Source of the DNA: Mactromeris polynyma | Lineage: Eukaryota > Mollusca > Bivalvia > Venerida > Mactridae | Length of the DNA stretch: 64,000 nt | Direction: 5' to 3' | Assembly: GCA_032209605.1 (NCBI GenBank) | Contig: JASFXZ010000003.1 | Span: 6,140,807-6,204,806 of the forward strand | Program-made: the position numbers and the translations under genes | Notes under the pieces: generated by a model | What the model saw: the letters and a program-made list of their open reading frames with translations, nothing else | Databases searched by the model: none | What the model was told of the DNA's origin: nothing | Shown: positions 1 through 13,679 of the stretch, piece after piece | Position numbering within the stretch: the stretch's first letter is position 1 | How the letters are laid out: every line of letters starts with the position of its first letter

Positions 1-93
1 CAACTTGATGTGTCGCTCAAATTTCTCCCAAGTTGTTGGTAGATTTGAGCTGTCCCAATTCATCACTGGTGGTGTAATTCCGGATAAAGCCAT
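1..93 (-). CDS. N-terminus of an LTR-retrotransposon Gag-like protein (runs off the left edge)
   Basis: Reading leftward from the ATG at 93-91 gives 31 open codons to the window edge. The peptide has a Pro-rich start, then N-W-D, then L-P-T-T-W-E-K-F-E-R-H. This layout (short leader, 'W..F..H' helix) is typical of the start of Gag polyproteins of Gypsy-type retrotransposons in invertebrates. A likely primer-binding site and LTR lie just upstream (to the right), which supports the call. Only the beginning is visible, so neither integrity nor family can be judged. The family assignment is inference from a short peptide plus context. Confidence 0.45.
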   Translation of the reverse strand, partial: MALSGITPPVMNWDSSNLPTTWEKFERHIKL

Positions 94-184
94 AATTTTA
101 AATTAATGACTTCAATTTACATTCAAGTCCACTATTTTTGCGACGTATTTATTATTCTTATAAATAAGTTTTATTCTGACACCA

Positions 185-796
185 TGTTTTAATGACAAGT
201 TTAATATATCAAAGAAGAGAGAACACAAGCGTGATTCTACGACTAAGTTTATTGTACAAGTGCCTTAACAGAGATTAGTAAGCAACATAGTAAGATAGTG
301 TGATGACGTAGCTATAGTCTATTTCAATATAATGTAAACATATAACACTCGGTTTGTTCAAATATCAATTTAAATGTAATGAGTGCAGCTACTATTACTG
401 TCAGAACAAACGAATTCAGAAATCAACCCGCTATAAAACCTAAATTCCAACACGCGTACTTATCGTCATTACGGTGTAGTTGTACTCATATTGCTTTTGA
501 ATATACATTTATAACACATTTAACGCGAGTTACAAAACGAGATAAAGCTCAATAAATTGAACATAACTTTATTGAGTTTTGCCTTTTTGCATCATGAAAG
601 GGGCAAAACGCATTTTGATAAGGGGCAATAAACTCTAAACATTATATATCTATTAATAGCGTCTGATAAAATGTAGTACAATTTCGCAATCATGTAAGCA
701 CTGCATAAATGCCGTCAAACAAACGCACGAATGGCAACAATTGAGAATACAAGGTGTACGAGGCAATAATACAATATCAACTTATCAGCGTTAACA
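185..796 (-). mobile_element. Probable 5' LTR of a minus-strand LTR retrotransposon, with adjacent primer-binding site
   Basis: On the minus strand the segment starts TGTTAACG (at 796) and ends TTAAAACA (at 185), a short TG...CA inverted terminus. Directly after it comes TGGTGTCAGAAT (184-173). A TGG immediately inside the 5' LTR is the usual start of a primer-binding site paired to the CCA end of a tRNA. The Gag-like ATG follows about 90 bp later. The second LTR would lie outside the window, so LTR identity and target-site duplication cannot be tested. The right boundary (796) is the weaker of the two. Confidence 0.35.
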
Positions 797-799
797 CAA

Positions 800-3700
800 A
801 ATAGTGTAAAATTACAAAAATGAGAATTAAAAACTTACATTTGAAGACTTCTGCCTTTGTTTGTTTGATTTCATTCTAGTCAATATGATGCATGACTCAT
901 CAGGTATTCATATCCATATAAGATGAATGCGGCGACGTGCGCTGTTTAGTGACCCGGCGTGTAAATTAAATTCTGCGCGGTGGCAATGGTGGCAACAGGA
1001 AATTCTACCATGACGTGCAAAATGTACAGAAGAACTGCTTTAGACGGCAAAGAATTAGTACAACATATAATTTGTTTTATAAGGCCAAAACATTCACACT
1101 AAAAGTTCCTCTTGCCTTCCCGACAGGGGTGCCCGATGCTATCATTGTAAATGGTGTGTTTTTCTCTTGTCATTCACACTACGTTTTTCTTAGTGGTTTT
1201 CAGTTGCAATATCGTGACAGATTCCATACACATTTGCCACATTCTCTATCTAACAAACGGAATACAAAACCTTCATGACCACAAAAATAGTTACAAAGTT
1301 CCCGTCGATTGCTCCCAGCAAAACTAGCTCAGAGTCATGGTGAGCTATAAAAACATAGGAATAATTTTATACATCGTTAGTTTTGAAACCACTGATGATT
1401 ATAAAGGGCAATTAATTAGAAATTTTATTACTGTATGAAATCTCCGTAGACTAGTTCTGTAATTCTTGTCTCGGATAGTAATTAGAAACGAAGCCTGTGG
1501 CATGAATTGCCGTATTGATTTAAGTGAATATGAAATTAAATTGCCATGATCAATACAAATTGGTATGCAAATTAACACCTTGGTAGTTACAACAACAACA
1601 ACACAACAGACGATAATTTAATGAAGAAAATCGAGAATTTTTTTGGACGTAAAAAACTTTAAACGGAAGCAAGAAGCAATTAATTGTTTAAAATTATAAA
1701 AAAAACATGATAATGTTCATTCAATCAATAAAACAGACATAATTGCTAAAATATTTGCAATTCTTGGAAAATATGATTTATTAGCCCCTAAACTTTTGAA
1801 AATGGACACTTTTACAGATTTTTACTCTATGTTCAATGTAGTCCAGCCACGGACGTCACATCTCTATACTGTCGCTGTACAACGTCCTGCTAAACCATTC
1901 ACAAAAGTAAATAGAAGTTGGACACCGCCAGTCTTTCCACTGCATTTACTCTTATTTTCGTGAACAGATATATGCTTTGCGTACAATAAAAAACTGTACG
2001 ACATAAAATTGTAGCTTTTCGTTGATTTATTTGTCTTTTCGACACAATATTTTCATGGATACGACTTGTTTTGTAAAAAAAATAGTGAATCAATCACCTG
2101 TTAAATAAGAAGATGGGAGAGTTGCTATGGAGGCGGTGCGCACATAGTTATTACCCTACTAAGATCATTGTCGATATTGCTATTATTTGCTCCTTCTTGA
2201 GCCAATACTGAAAGTGATATATATCACGAATTCGATCAAAAGTTGTTTCAACGTTAAAATCCATCTTGTACTGCTACTTTGACGGGCGAAATTGGCGAGA
2301 GCGCAAATGTCAACATACAGTTTGTAAGGTGAATAGTTTACTTGCGCACCGTGGGCGGAGTTACGTTTGATTGACAGATATTTTAGCGACAATGTTTGCA
2401 GTCATAAACATTTGACCCCTGTCTTCTTGTCGAAGTGATTGTGAGGCACTCAGATGCGCTAGAAATTCGATTTTTGTGTGCTTCTACTCGTGAAAGATTG
2501 CTACAGTTTTTCCGCACCCTCAAAAGTCTGTTCGGTCGATAATAAAGACGCCATAATAGTGCCGTTAAAATCATGCGGCATAATCCCAGGTTTTTGGACG
2601 GTGCACCCCAAGGGGCACTGTCCTAAGTATGCACAACTGATTTCAAATATACAAACCAATTTACAGCAATACAGCTTTCTGCATCGAAGAAAATAGTGCA
2701 GTTTTCAATACTTAAATACATATGGCAAATTGGATATCCTTCCAAAATTCCAATTAATATGATAAAATATAGTAAAAATTCATAATTTTAGCATATTTTT
2801 GATAAATTCTGCTCGATGATACAGGCTAAATATGATAAAGTATCCATGCGCAAACCGCCGTTCCGCTTGAGTGGTAACAATCTCTACAAACCAATTTACC
2901 TAACAGGAATTAAATAGATCTGGTCGCCAGACGAAAAACTGTACTAAATAAAAGATTCCCTTCTGAAAACTTTATGTGCGTGTTACCAAAACAAAAAGAA
3001 AATGCGTGTGTATGCTTTTGTTTAAAGGACGTGTGTAAACAGATATATCTACAAATTCAAAACATCGAATATATTACTGCGCAGCGCGTGGAGATTCCCG
3101 GATTTTACTCAGAACGCCATTGTTCAAGTCGCGAAATTCTACGTTTGTCAACTCGCCGTATATCCTGGCCTTCAGGTCATTGTGAGTATTTTTTACGATA
3201 TCATTTAAATGCTTATAGGTTTGCTTAGTTATATGTTGTATTATTTTCATTCGATGTGTATGCATATGCTTATTGTGTAGTATAGTCATCATCACTATTC
3301 TCGCGGTATGACGTCATCCTGTAAATATGGCGGTGACCCCATGTACATTTGTTTACTTGTGTAACAAACTTTAAAAAACAATTTTTCATTAATTTAATGC
3401 TGTTAAGAATTGGGATAGGATTGGAATTGATGCTTATGTGTTGGTAATTGATTATCAGTTAACCATTATTTCTTCATTATTCGATAAGTACCGCGAGAAT
3501 ACTGATATGCGGTGTATTATTTATCTGTTTATGTCCCATTTTCGTGTTTACGATTTTTTTCCGTAAAATTATAGCGGGATAAAACGCTTACCTTAACTGA
3601 ATCTTTATATGAATGTTCTGCGTTAATATATTGATTGTGTTTGATTGAATTACTGTGTAAATTCGTCCGTAGCTAGTGAACAATCCCGTGTCGAACCGTG

Positions 3701-4450
3701 ACCTAAATTAATTTTTAGAAAACGTTCGTGACCTACATATCAGGTTATGTAAACAAACAAACATTGATAATGAAACTGAAAGTGAACTGACATTTGTGCA
3801 CATTGCAAAGGATTTTATCAGTATTTTAATGTTACCCTGTAAATGTTGCTTTTGATCTGTACTTTACTATTATCATGAAACTAGAATAAGATAAATGGAA
3901 TTTTATGCCAACATAAAATTATTTATGGCATTGTACAAAATTTATTAAAACCATTTAGTGGAGTGGAACCGGGGTTTGGACTATACGCATAAATTACCAG
4001 TTAGCCAATCAATGTTCTTTATTTATCCAATTGTACTCCATGTTACTAAGTTTTAAAGAAGAAAAAGTTAATACTACTGGAATTTGAAGTAGTAATACTA
4101 GTAGCTAATAAATGCAATAGTTATTTCATAATATACTCATGATATTACAATCAAATTGTACATAGTTTGTACATTAGCTTTTTGGTGATATATACATAAA
4201 TAGAGGAGTCATTGAAAAAAAAGAAAAACAAATATATTTACAAATTATTGCCTACAGAATTGAGAAAAAAAGCTTAAAAGCTTATACTGTATCTTTGCTT
4301 CTAGAGGTCCATGTTGTATAAATGACTAACTATTCCACATGTGTCATAGCCACTTATGTCTTCAGTTTATTGACTATCCATGTTAAACCTGTTATGCTGT
4401 CAAAAAATTAATCATATAACACGCGTGAAATAAATATTTCTTTGTTCCAG
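800..4450. other. Intergenic stretch upstream of the OB-fold gene; possible promoter or 5' UTR exon near 3300-3340
   Basis: No convincing coding region is seen; the small ORFs are open by chance. At 3308-3315 there is a TGACGTCA palindrome (CRE-like), and at about 3327 an ATGGCGG motif followed by GTGACC, which could be a 5' UTR exon end. The first coding exon at 4451 is preceded directly by a 3' splice site (ttgttccag), so a non-coding first exon must lie somewhere in this stretch. Positions 1444-1532 hold one copy of a dispersed repeat also found at 11012-11100. Confidence 0.35.
1444..1532 (+). repeat. Dispersed repeat, copy 1 (about 89 bp)
   Basis: Starts ccgtagactagttctgtaat and ends gatttaagtgaa; matches 11012-11100 at roughly 93-95% by eye, and the similarity stops abruptly at both ends. 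Family unknown. Confidence 0.6.
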
Positions 4451-7213
4451 ATGTCCGCCATTAATGACCTCTTTGACAAAAGGGACTCTGGTCCTTACAG
4501 CAAGCCACTGAGGGTAGTGGTCGTTGCGTCCGACGAGGCCAGCAAGTACCGGGGCCAGGACGGTAGCGACCGCAAATGCATGAGTGCGGCCATCAGCGAT
4601 GGAACAACATGCATTTTATGCAAGATATATGATGAAAACAAGTTCTGCAAGTTCACGTCGGTAACGTCATTAGTCACAAGACAGATGACTCCCGTCACAT
4701 TGTGGTGACGAAGAACACCAAGGTGTGTGTCACTGCAAAGATAGTCATCCCAGACGACCATCTAACCCAAGGCCAGGCAATTATACATCCTCCGCCAGCT
4801 GATGTGGTACCACTTCAAGCCGCCCTGAAGTCTCCAGCAAAGAAGCGGGTTTCCGTATGCAGACGTCTTGTGCAGGTACTTGATACAAACTCATCTGTTT
4901 TGTTCTGAGTAGTGCTTGTCATTAATATACTATAGAAAATATTGTGATCATATTCCTCTTCTCATTTTTGTACTTGGAGGATTTGTAACTTATTTCTTTT
5001 AATCAATTAACAAGTGTATGCAATTCGGTATTATTCCACAGTAGCAATGTAATCAATAAATGTTATGTGCATACCAACTATGTTACTATTTAATATTTAT
5101 TAAATTGAGAACTAATGTTAACAATATACTGCAATTATTTTCAAAGATATAAAACGCAATAGACACATCACTTGATAACGTTTCTTCTTTACTTAAAGGT
5201 TGTAAATTGCATTCTGAAAATAGTTCAAAAATCTGTCCCTACCCTACCTAGCATTTTTGAGACCGTTACCCTAAACACAGATATTATTTGTTTTGGCCTA
5301 ATATAATCCTTATAGCGATTCACACCTTTTAAAACCAATAGTATTAGTCTTATTATGTTTCTTGTTCATGTACATGGCCTACTTCCATAATTCTTAGGAC
5401 CAAAACTTTGAACACTTTAACATTTACTGCGCATATATCTATAAGTTATGTATTTCAGAGACATATATCCTAATACATTTGACACCTATTTATTATATTA
5501 TGCTAATGAATGATATACACATGTTGTGATTATCTAGGAGGAGGCCAAGCGAACTGTAAAAGTGAAGGGCGAAGACGTAGAAATCAAGGTGGTGACCTTG
5601 GAAGAAAACTCTGTAAAAGCCAAGGTGAAATTGTGGAGGGAAGCTGCAGATGCAGACATTAACACAGGAGACTTCATCAGTGTTACTGATGTAGTGGTGA
5701 ATGTGTTCAAGGGAGATGCTTCCCTGTCCTCCACAAATCGATCTAAAGTCAAGGTAAATCTATTAATTATTACAACATCAGAATTATAGAACAACTTACA
5801 ATATCATAATTGTTTATTAAAATCTTTTTAATTGATTTAGATAAACTTAAGCATTTGTTTCACATGCCACATATTCACATCATATAAAGCATTTATTGTA
5901 ACTATACGAGCCTCGTTTTGACAAAACCATACTTAATAACACAAGTAAAATGACATAAAAAATGCAGTAAAGTGTTTAAGTGACGTCACATGAGGCGGTC
6001 TGGCATATTTTTCAGTTCAAGTTGTATGTTTGCTCAATATCCATTGTAAGCTATACATGATACATGTATTCAGCAATAAACCAGCAGAGTTGAGATTTAT
6101 ATTTGAAGAGCTTTAAAAGTGGGCCCAGGCGTCGTTTATTCTCTTAAAAATATTTATTTATGCAAATAATATCTTTGTACTTAAGAGCTAGGTAACTGCT
6201 CCGCTTTTCTAGTATTGTCACAGAAAGTTGAGAAAGGTGCAAAATTCGCAATTACATAAAAAGAAAAACAGGATACTGATTAAAGCTTGTTATATGTTTT
6301 GATCATCACCTGTGACGGTACATTGGATTTCTGTTTGTAAGGAAGGCATGTGTCAAACACCTTTAGTACACATTTCTTATTAATACTTATTTATACTTAT
6401 TTACATATTATTATTGTCATAACACTATTAAACCATTGTTGTATAAAGAATATATCTTTAAATAATTACTAAATTGTCTTTTTTTCCATGACATTGTTTG
6501 GTGTAGTTCATGAATCTTTGGCGTGGTTATATATAATATGTATGGCTGTGGAATTGAAGAGTTAAGGCAATAGTATGTTGCAAATGTTTGAAAGCTTCAT
6601 TGTAGGCACTCCTGAGTGAATGTTAAAATATAAAGTGAAGATACTGTCACGATATATTGCATAAATAGTAAATAACAAATAACATTAGCAAATCAAGTTG
6701 ATATCTTCAGTTGATACTGTCAGGATATTGCATAAATAACGAATAACAGCAGATCTAGTTGTTATCTTCAGCTGAAACTCATGTATTGATATTTTTTTTT
6801 TCAAATAATTATAAGTCAATAATGAAATATTAAAAAATTATGTTTTTGGTGATCAAAATTTATAGTGGTTGAAATTGAAACATTCAGAATAAACTACATG
6901 TACTTGTAATTCAACTCTTGTTCATAATTTAAGGCTATATTTCTTCTACATTTAGCCCATATTTTTATCATTTTTACAGGCAGCTGAAGCCGCACTGGAA
7001 GACTTTGTTGCCACAAGCGATGGCGGGAGCATTGATGGTCAAACAGCTGACCTCTTGGCATCAACAGGAGACGTCATTAGCATCAACGCTGAAATGCTCC
7101 AGACGGCAACAGAGGACGACATTGAAGCATTTTTCATCTCTCATGTGCCTGTGGCTATGAAATTTGTGAAAAGGGGAGCAATTGTAGAGGACTGTTCATT
7201 AGTTGTGAAATAA
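4451..7213 (+). CDS. OB-fold (RPA-like) protein, three coding exons, with a frame break in the first
   Basis: Coding exons are 4451-4875, 5538-5753 and 6980-7213. Introns start GTACTT and GTAAAT and end at ctag and acag, both in phase 0. The ATG at 4451 follows directly after a splice acceptor, so a 5' UTR exon lies upstream. About 291 residues in total. Exon 1 resembles an OB fold of the replication-protein-A type: 'LRVVVVAS' strand, 'ISDGTTCILCKIYDE' strand-turn-strand, then a G-N-V-I strand. Exon 2 looks like a second OB fold (VKVKGEDVEIKV, K-V-K-L-W-R-E, G-D-F-I-S-V). The last exon is acidic and ends L-V-V-K. Nucleic-acid binding is inferred from the fold only; no named orthologue is recognised. 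Exon 1 is 425 nt: the frame must change by one base near 4652-4657, where frame 1 reaches a stop (W then TGA) while another frame continues the homologous-looking sequence. This may be an assembly indel, a variant, or early decay. Confidence 0.7.
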
Positions 7214-8060
7214 TGTATCGCATCATTTACAAAAATGTATTTGTTTTATGTACTTAGCCTTTGTATTTAGTACAATATATACATTCGCATGTACACAAAT
7301 GTATACACTACTCATATTTTTTCGTTTCGTTTAGAGTTACAAAAAGGTCTATGCTAACAATTAATCATTGCTTTCAATATTATCTTAACTTTTTGGCCAT
7401 CTTTCTGTTGCTTAATCACTATTCCTATTCAATTCTCTGATGTAATAATCTCTTGCATGTTCATAGAAGTTTTGTTTATCCCTTTTCCTTTGTTTTACTA
7501 TATTGTTTCATTATTTCTGTATTGATGTTTAGTCGATTGGCTTACTTTTTTGTAAAAAGGTATGTTTGATTTATATTTTAACTCTTCAACATTTGAGGAT
7601 TAAGAAATATGTATATACTTTTAAAGGCATGAAGTAATGCTTTTTGAAACATCAGGGTTTTTATTTTACTTGTATCAAAACTGTTACCATCTTTTGACTG
7701 TTTTTGGATAGACCATTACAGTATCCTTTTGTGTATTGAAATACCTAACATATCAGCTGGGTGATGACATTTTTAAAAACATCATTTTTCCATCATATTG
7801 TGCCAATACTGTATGTATGATGTGCCTTTAAATGATCTCTCATTATTACCCTATACCTTTAAAAATTGGTATTTACTAGTCAGTAAAGTTTATTTATCTG
7901 ATTTTCATTATAACTGTTCATTGTGAATACTCAAACTTTCCTTTAATAACATGTTTACTTATTAATGGACACTCATCTTTGTTTTTAATAAATAAAAAAA
8001 ATATTATATGCAGATATTTTCAAATACATTCACCTAGAGAACAGTACATTATAAATATAT
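7214..8060 (+). other. Probable 3' UTR of the OB-fold gene
   Basis: AT-rich, no coding potential. An AATAAATAAA cluster at about 7988-7997 followed by an A-run is the first strong polyadenylation signal pair after the stop codon; the transcript end is therefore inferred at about 8000-8050. Confidence 0.35.
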
Positions 8061-11000
8061 AATAAAAATGTAATATTTTAAGTTTTCAGAATTCACTAAT
8101 ATGCATATGCTTCCATTGAGTTTTTTGGTTTGGGTTTCAACAAGTTTTGAACAATATCCCATAAAGGAGGTAATCAAAATTATACAATAATATCTTTACA
8201 AATGACGATAAAGGCAATATATTTGGTTCACATGAAATTACTAAGCATGTCATATTGCAATTATTTCTGATGACAGATGTACAATTGTTTCACTTTCAAT
8301 TTAAACCGAATGTTCACATGTTTACTCTATTTAGACAGTAGAAACGTTATTGTATTATTTCTTTTATAAAAAAATTCCAATCCGAAGTCCTTGCTATAAA
8401 ACGTTGATTCAAAATGTTTCAAAAATCAGCTCTGTTATATTTTAAACTCATTCAAATCATTCCTCTCAATGTTACCCTTAATGTTCACTTTTTAACTAAA
8501 CTAACATTTATTAATGATATGATAGTGTGAATAAAACGAATTACATTTCTTCATCTATATACATCATTGTTAAACCTTTTTCTAACAACTCCATTTCTTC
8601 TAAGCTCCATTTTCAACATATTAATACTTCCTGCACATTTCTAGGAAGTTATTCAGGATAACATAATAATAGTGTCTGTTCTTGAAAATTAATATTACAA
8701 TTTTTTTCAGAAATTTGGAAACAAAGTACAATTCTTTTATACCTCATATGTGCTTTGCTTTTAACATTGTATTATGTGATTATGGCCAGTGGTATTCTGA
8801 TCAATGTACTATTTGTATCCCTTTAATTTTCCATAACTATGTTTGTAGATAAATGTACATAACTTTGAAATGTGCTTGTTATATGTCATGTCCACTGCTA
8901 ACTTTGACACCAATTTGTGCAAACTGCTTTTGTAGTGCCAAATTTATGCAATCTCTTTGTCAATAGTGCTGTAAATATTTTTATGCTCTTTCATAACATC
9001 AGTATTAAAATTACATCTGTATTTTACATATATGTTTGTCTACTGCTAATGTTCAACTTGCACATGCCTGTGCTTTTTTTGACATAAATCCAAATATATC
9101 CTCAGGTTTTTTCATTATTTTGGTATTTGTTCATTTCATTCTTGTATTAATTTCTCATAAGTTAATAAATATTTATACTTGGTGTTATACAATGTACTAT
9201 ATGCACTTCTTACAGCTTAACATAGATCTTCCTATCTGTAAACATTTTACACAAGCTGAAAGTTTACTTAGATTAAACTACATGCAAAACTGTATTACAA
9301 TTTCTGTGTCTATGGTATATCTCTCTTCAATTTTTAGGCACTTTTATGCAGATCATTTCAAGTGCTGTTCTACTAAAACATAATATATAATAATCTGCCA
9401 TTACATATTTATTCAATTTCCTTCATGTATGCAACTTTGTTTGTATGCCAATATTTGGTTATTTCCATGCATATGTCTTGTCATTTTTAACACTTATGTT
9501 ATGAAACACTTGGATGTCTTGCTTTTGTACTTTTGATAATTCAGCTCATTCTATTCATTTTTATATTACAATTTTTCAATATCTAGTCATTTCACTACTT
9601 AGTTATATTTCTAATGCCATTTTTATAGATAAATTTAAACATCTTTTTCTTAAAAAAACAAAACAAGTACAAGATAACTCCACAAAGCATCTTCAATATA
9701 ACATATTCATTACTACATTTCCATGACTACTTTCAAACTATGTACAAACTTTGTAAGATGACAGAACACTACATATAATAGGTTTAACAAAACTATTTTT
9801 TCACATGATCCAATGTCAGTGACAAACACCATACACTTTTAATATTTGTGCCACTATAAAAATCGGATGTTACATGTTCAGCTATGTGTTCATATGATGA
9901 TGATAATATTGCCATAAATGACTTGCTTTATACTCTTTTAGTCTGTATACATTGAATTGTGTTGAGAGCCTTTTACGCTAATCCTGTTACCTTTTCGTTT
10001 TGGTTAGATATATCTTTAATGTTCATTTAGCGGTAAATATTTCTTTAATCAATATTTTAAAATATACATCCACCTAAAGGTACCATGTGGTCACCTTATT
10101 TCAGATTAAAATTGACATAAATACAATCCATTGCTGATACTTATGACCAATATCTGTTCGTTAATAAACATTTGAAATTACATCTTTAGTTCAGTGTTTC
10201 ATGCATCAACATTTATCATTTCCAATTATTCGTTATCACCCACTTCCTTACAAGTAATACATACTTGATAAGCATTTTGTGTGCTTCCAAAAATTGTTTG
10301 AATCACCTTGCAAACCATGTCAGTCCTTCTGCCAGCACAAGTATTATGTATGCAGTAAGAATTACGTTAGTTTGGAGAGAGAGAAATCCCAAGCAAAGAA
10401 AGTGAAGGCTTGAGCACCACAATCCTAATCCACGTATGCATTATTACTCCTTAAAGGTTGTGATTTGCATTACCAAGAAAACACCTGATGCCTATAATGA
10501 ATTTAACATAAATTAAAGAACGCAAATTCCGATTTGTTGTTCTATCTTGGCGCGTAGGCCAGGTGAGATTTGAAATAATTATGTGTGCGTGGCACCGTCC
10601 TTCAGCACTTTCAGTGCTTTGATTACTATAGGCTTGTGCGTGGCTCTGTTACGAACGACGCGTGTAAAAGTCGGAGTACAGAGACATGTATGCGGGGCTA
10701 TGTTCAATGTAACAGTAGGTAATACTTTTAAAATCAAATTGGAAGCAAGAAGATGTTTAGTTAGAATAAATATTTTTACACTAAATGAAAGATAATAAAT
10801 TGAAGAATATTGTCATAACTGCTAAAATATTCCAGTATTAAGATAAAATGTTTAATTTTACGTATGAAAATAATTTCCCTCTATAATCTATTGATCAAAA
10901 CTGGTAGAGCTGGGAACTCGATATCGATTTTCGGGTCATTTTCAAGGGAGACAATCCACTGCGATAAGCCAGCTAAAAGGCACGGAAAGCTGCGTATGTA

Positions 11001-13660
11001 TGTATCAAATTACCGTAGACTAGTTCTGTAATTCTTGTCTCGGATAGAAATTAGAATCGAAACATGTGGCATGAATTGCCGTATTGATTTAAGTGAACAT
11101 GTTGCTTCATTCATGTTTAGCAATTAGAAATTAAATTCCGAAATCAAATTATATCCTATGATGTTATTTAACCTAAATTTACTAATCGGTCATTGTATAT
11201 CAGTTCATATATCCGAATGCATTAACTAAATTCTCAGCGGGCGAGAAAATATCATTATACTAATACAAAGCATAACCAGTTGAAGTCTTAATAGGATGGA
11301 CTCGCTGCAATGAGGGAGGATAATTGTTTTCTGATACGCCATAAAGAAACAGATGCGCTGGGCCTTGTTCAATTACGTGTTAAATCAGTCGCGACTTCTT
11401 TTAGCGATCTGCTTGCAAAAACATCAAACAGTAGTTTTGTAACAGTCTGTGAAATTGAACTCTATGTCGGATTTTACTTAGTATACTTACTTTTTAAGTT
11501 TTATTTATGTTCAATGTTGTTACGAAGCACTTTGTCGTTAGTTTTGAAGATTCCGATCATTTGGTCATGACTGTTACCATGAAAGCGAATTCCATAATTT
11601 ATAAGAAGAATCCAATAACTATAAACGCTGATTTTCATTAACCTTGGCGTTGTGAAAGGCATAACTTTTAGTAACTGAATCTGATGCATTGGCTACTCCC
11701 ATCCTCATGTCGTGATTTAATTCTTTAAATGGAATTAATACCACAACCAGATACCGGAAACAAGCCCGTGACAATCAGTGTCTTCAAGACGATTTGCTGC
11801 TATAGCAGCTTCATCACGAGATATCACGTGCCAAGAATGGGTCTGAAGGTATAGTTCAAGGAAATATAAAAACAGACTGTTAGCCGAAGTGTTCGTGTTT
11901 TCTGTCAGATGTTTTTGCTTGATTATATCAACTTCTATTTCTAGAGTTCCAGATGTACAAGATGTTACTTTTAGTAGAAGTTGAATCATATTCTGTTCGG
12001 ATGCCTTTGGAGCTTTGTGTGGACATTTGTCTTAATGGAATTATGAATGTATCGTCAGCATTATATGGTCACTGCAATGCCAGCGTAACTGACCTGAAAA
12101 GAATGTCCTCAGCAATTTTGTAAATAATTACGTCATTCCGGTTCAATACTATCATCTTTGAATCTATAAAACGCTACATAGGATACTTTCATTATTAATT
12201 TAAACAGAAACAGTAATGGTGTCATTGACCAAAAACTACAAGACCTATCTATATCAGCAGATTATAAAATGTTCAACCTCAAAGATGAACTTTCCACGAA
12301 TAAGAAACCAAAGATAAATGACGCACTTAAATATCGTTGTTCAAATATGTCCGATCTTAATTATTTAATCATAATAAAAAATACATGTACAACTTTAACT
12401 CGGGAGAAATATATCCCGGTCATTACAAGGAATGAGGTTTCTATTTAGTATTTATAAAAGCATCTCATACGGTTATAATTCAAAGATCTGCCTGATCTAA
12501 GGTAAATGATTCCACCCAAGGTGTAAAACACATTGAATCTGTCGCTGTAGGAGATACATAACAAGCAGACTGGTTCAATGTCTATAAATTTATACATCAA
12601 ACGCAATTATACAAGTGTACAAGACGTCGAGTAGTATGATATATACAAAGTGAGCAGCCATTCTTACAGTAGGAGGAGACATGACAATATACAATAAACA
12701 CTTACAATGGGAAATTAAAGCGCTGAAAGCACAGAAGTTGAACACTGGTTTTGTATTCAGCACTTGCAGATTCACAGAAAGTACGAATCATTAGTGTCCA
12801 GTGTTGAACCATTAAATGTAATTACGCAGTACAGATTACTATCAATATAGAGTATGTTACGCAGGTTACGCTCAGGTGTTGAACTATTTTTAACCGCTTC
12901 ACTAATCTGTTATTCTTGTGCCCGGAAAAAATAGTTTTCGTTTTCAGGCGATGCGACTGTCGAAAATTGCAATAGAACTAGATGTTCTACCAAGCAACTA
13001 AAAAAGAACACAAGACACGAACAATGATGATGGTTCAAAGCCAGTGGTTATTATACTGTACGTATCGCAGTAATGGGTTTTAGCTTTTTTATGTGTTTTT
13101 TCTTATGCAGACATGGTGCTCGGTTAGTGGTTACCCGTCGGTGTACTAATCTTGTTGCATTTGCACCGCTGATTTAAGTAATAAAATGTCATATCCAGTA
13201 AACACCACTTAACGACTATAAACTATCAACATTTGGTGCTTTTTAATCAAAGGGATGTGATGTACACAAAGCGTCGCTTTAACTGGAGCACCGTGTCAGA
13301 CTGCGTTACCGTAATTTAATCCTAAGTAGCAATTGAAGGCAGTTCAAAATCGGACTTTTCTTAGGGTTTTATCTTTCCCACTAGCTATCAGGAAAAACTA
13401 TGTAAAGTCTTCCGGGGCCTCTGATCCCTTGGATCCTTGCCAGGGCCTTGCCCTGGACCCACCAGGAAGCCCTAGGGTCCGTACTGCATCCAGTTTCTGA
13501 TGAAAACGAGCATTGCACATGCCAATTTATGGCGATTGTAAAGTACTAGTAAATGAAGAAACGGTGATCACGTGACGAAACGGCAGGACGTGTTTTATCG
13601 AGGAGTGAAACTATTGGATAAAGCTCAGTTTATGTGCTATACAAGTGTACTATTATGTAC
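8061..13660. other. Intergenic, no gene recognised
   Basis: The ORFs here (for example 9036-9383) are AT-rich and of low complexity, with no domain-like sequence, and look like chance. Positions 11012-11100 repeat 1444-1532. A GC-rich patch at about 13410-13490 (gggcc/ccagg words) stands out in composition and may be a repeat fragment. Nothing else could be supported. Confidence 0.4.
11012..11100 (+). repeat. Dispersed repeat, copy 2 (about 89 bp)
   Basis: Second copy of the 1444-1532 repeat, same orientation, with a handful of substitutions (for example aacatgtgg for agcctgtgg). Confidence 0.6.
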
Positions 13661-13679
13661 ATTCGGTCTAAAAAGGGAA

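Noticed and set aside
9036..9383. 115-codon plus-strand ORF with hydrophobic stretches
   Set aside because: AT-rich, low complexity, no domain, no splice context; expected by chance in such DNA.
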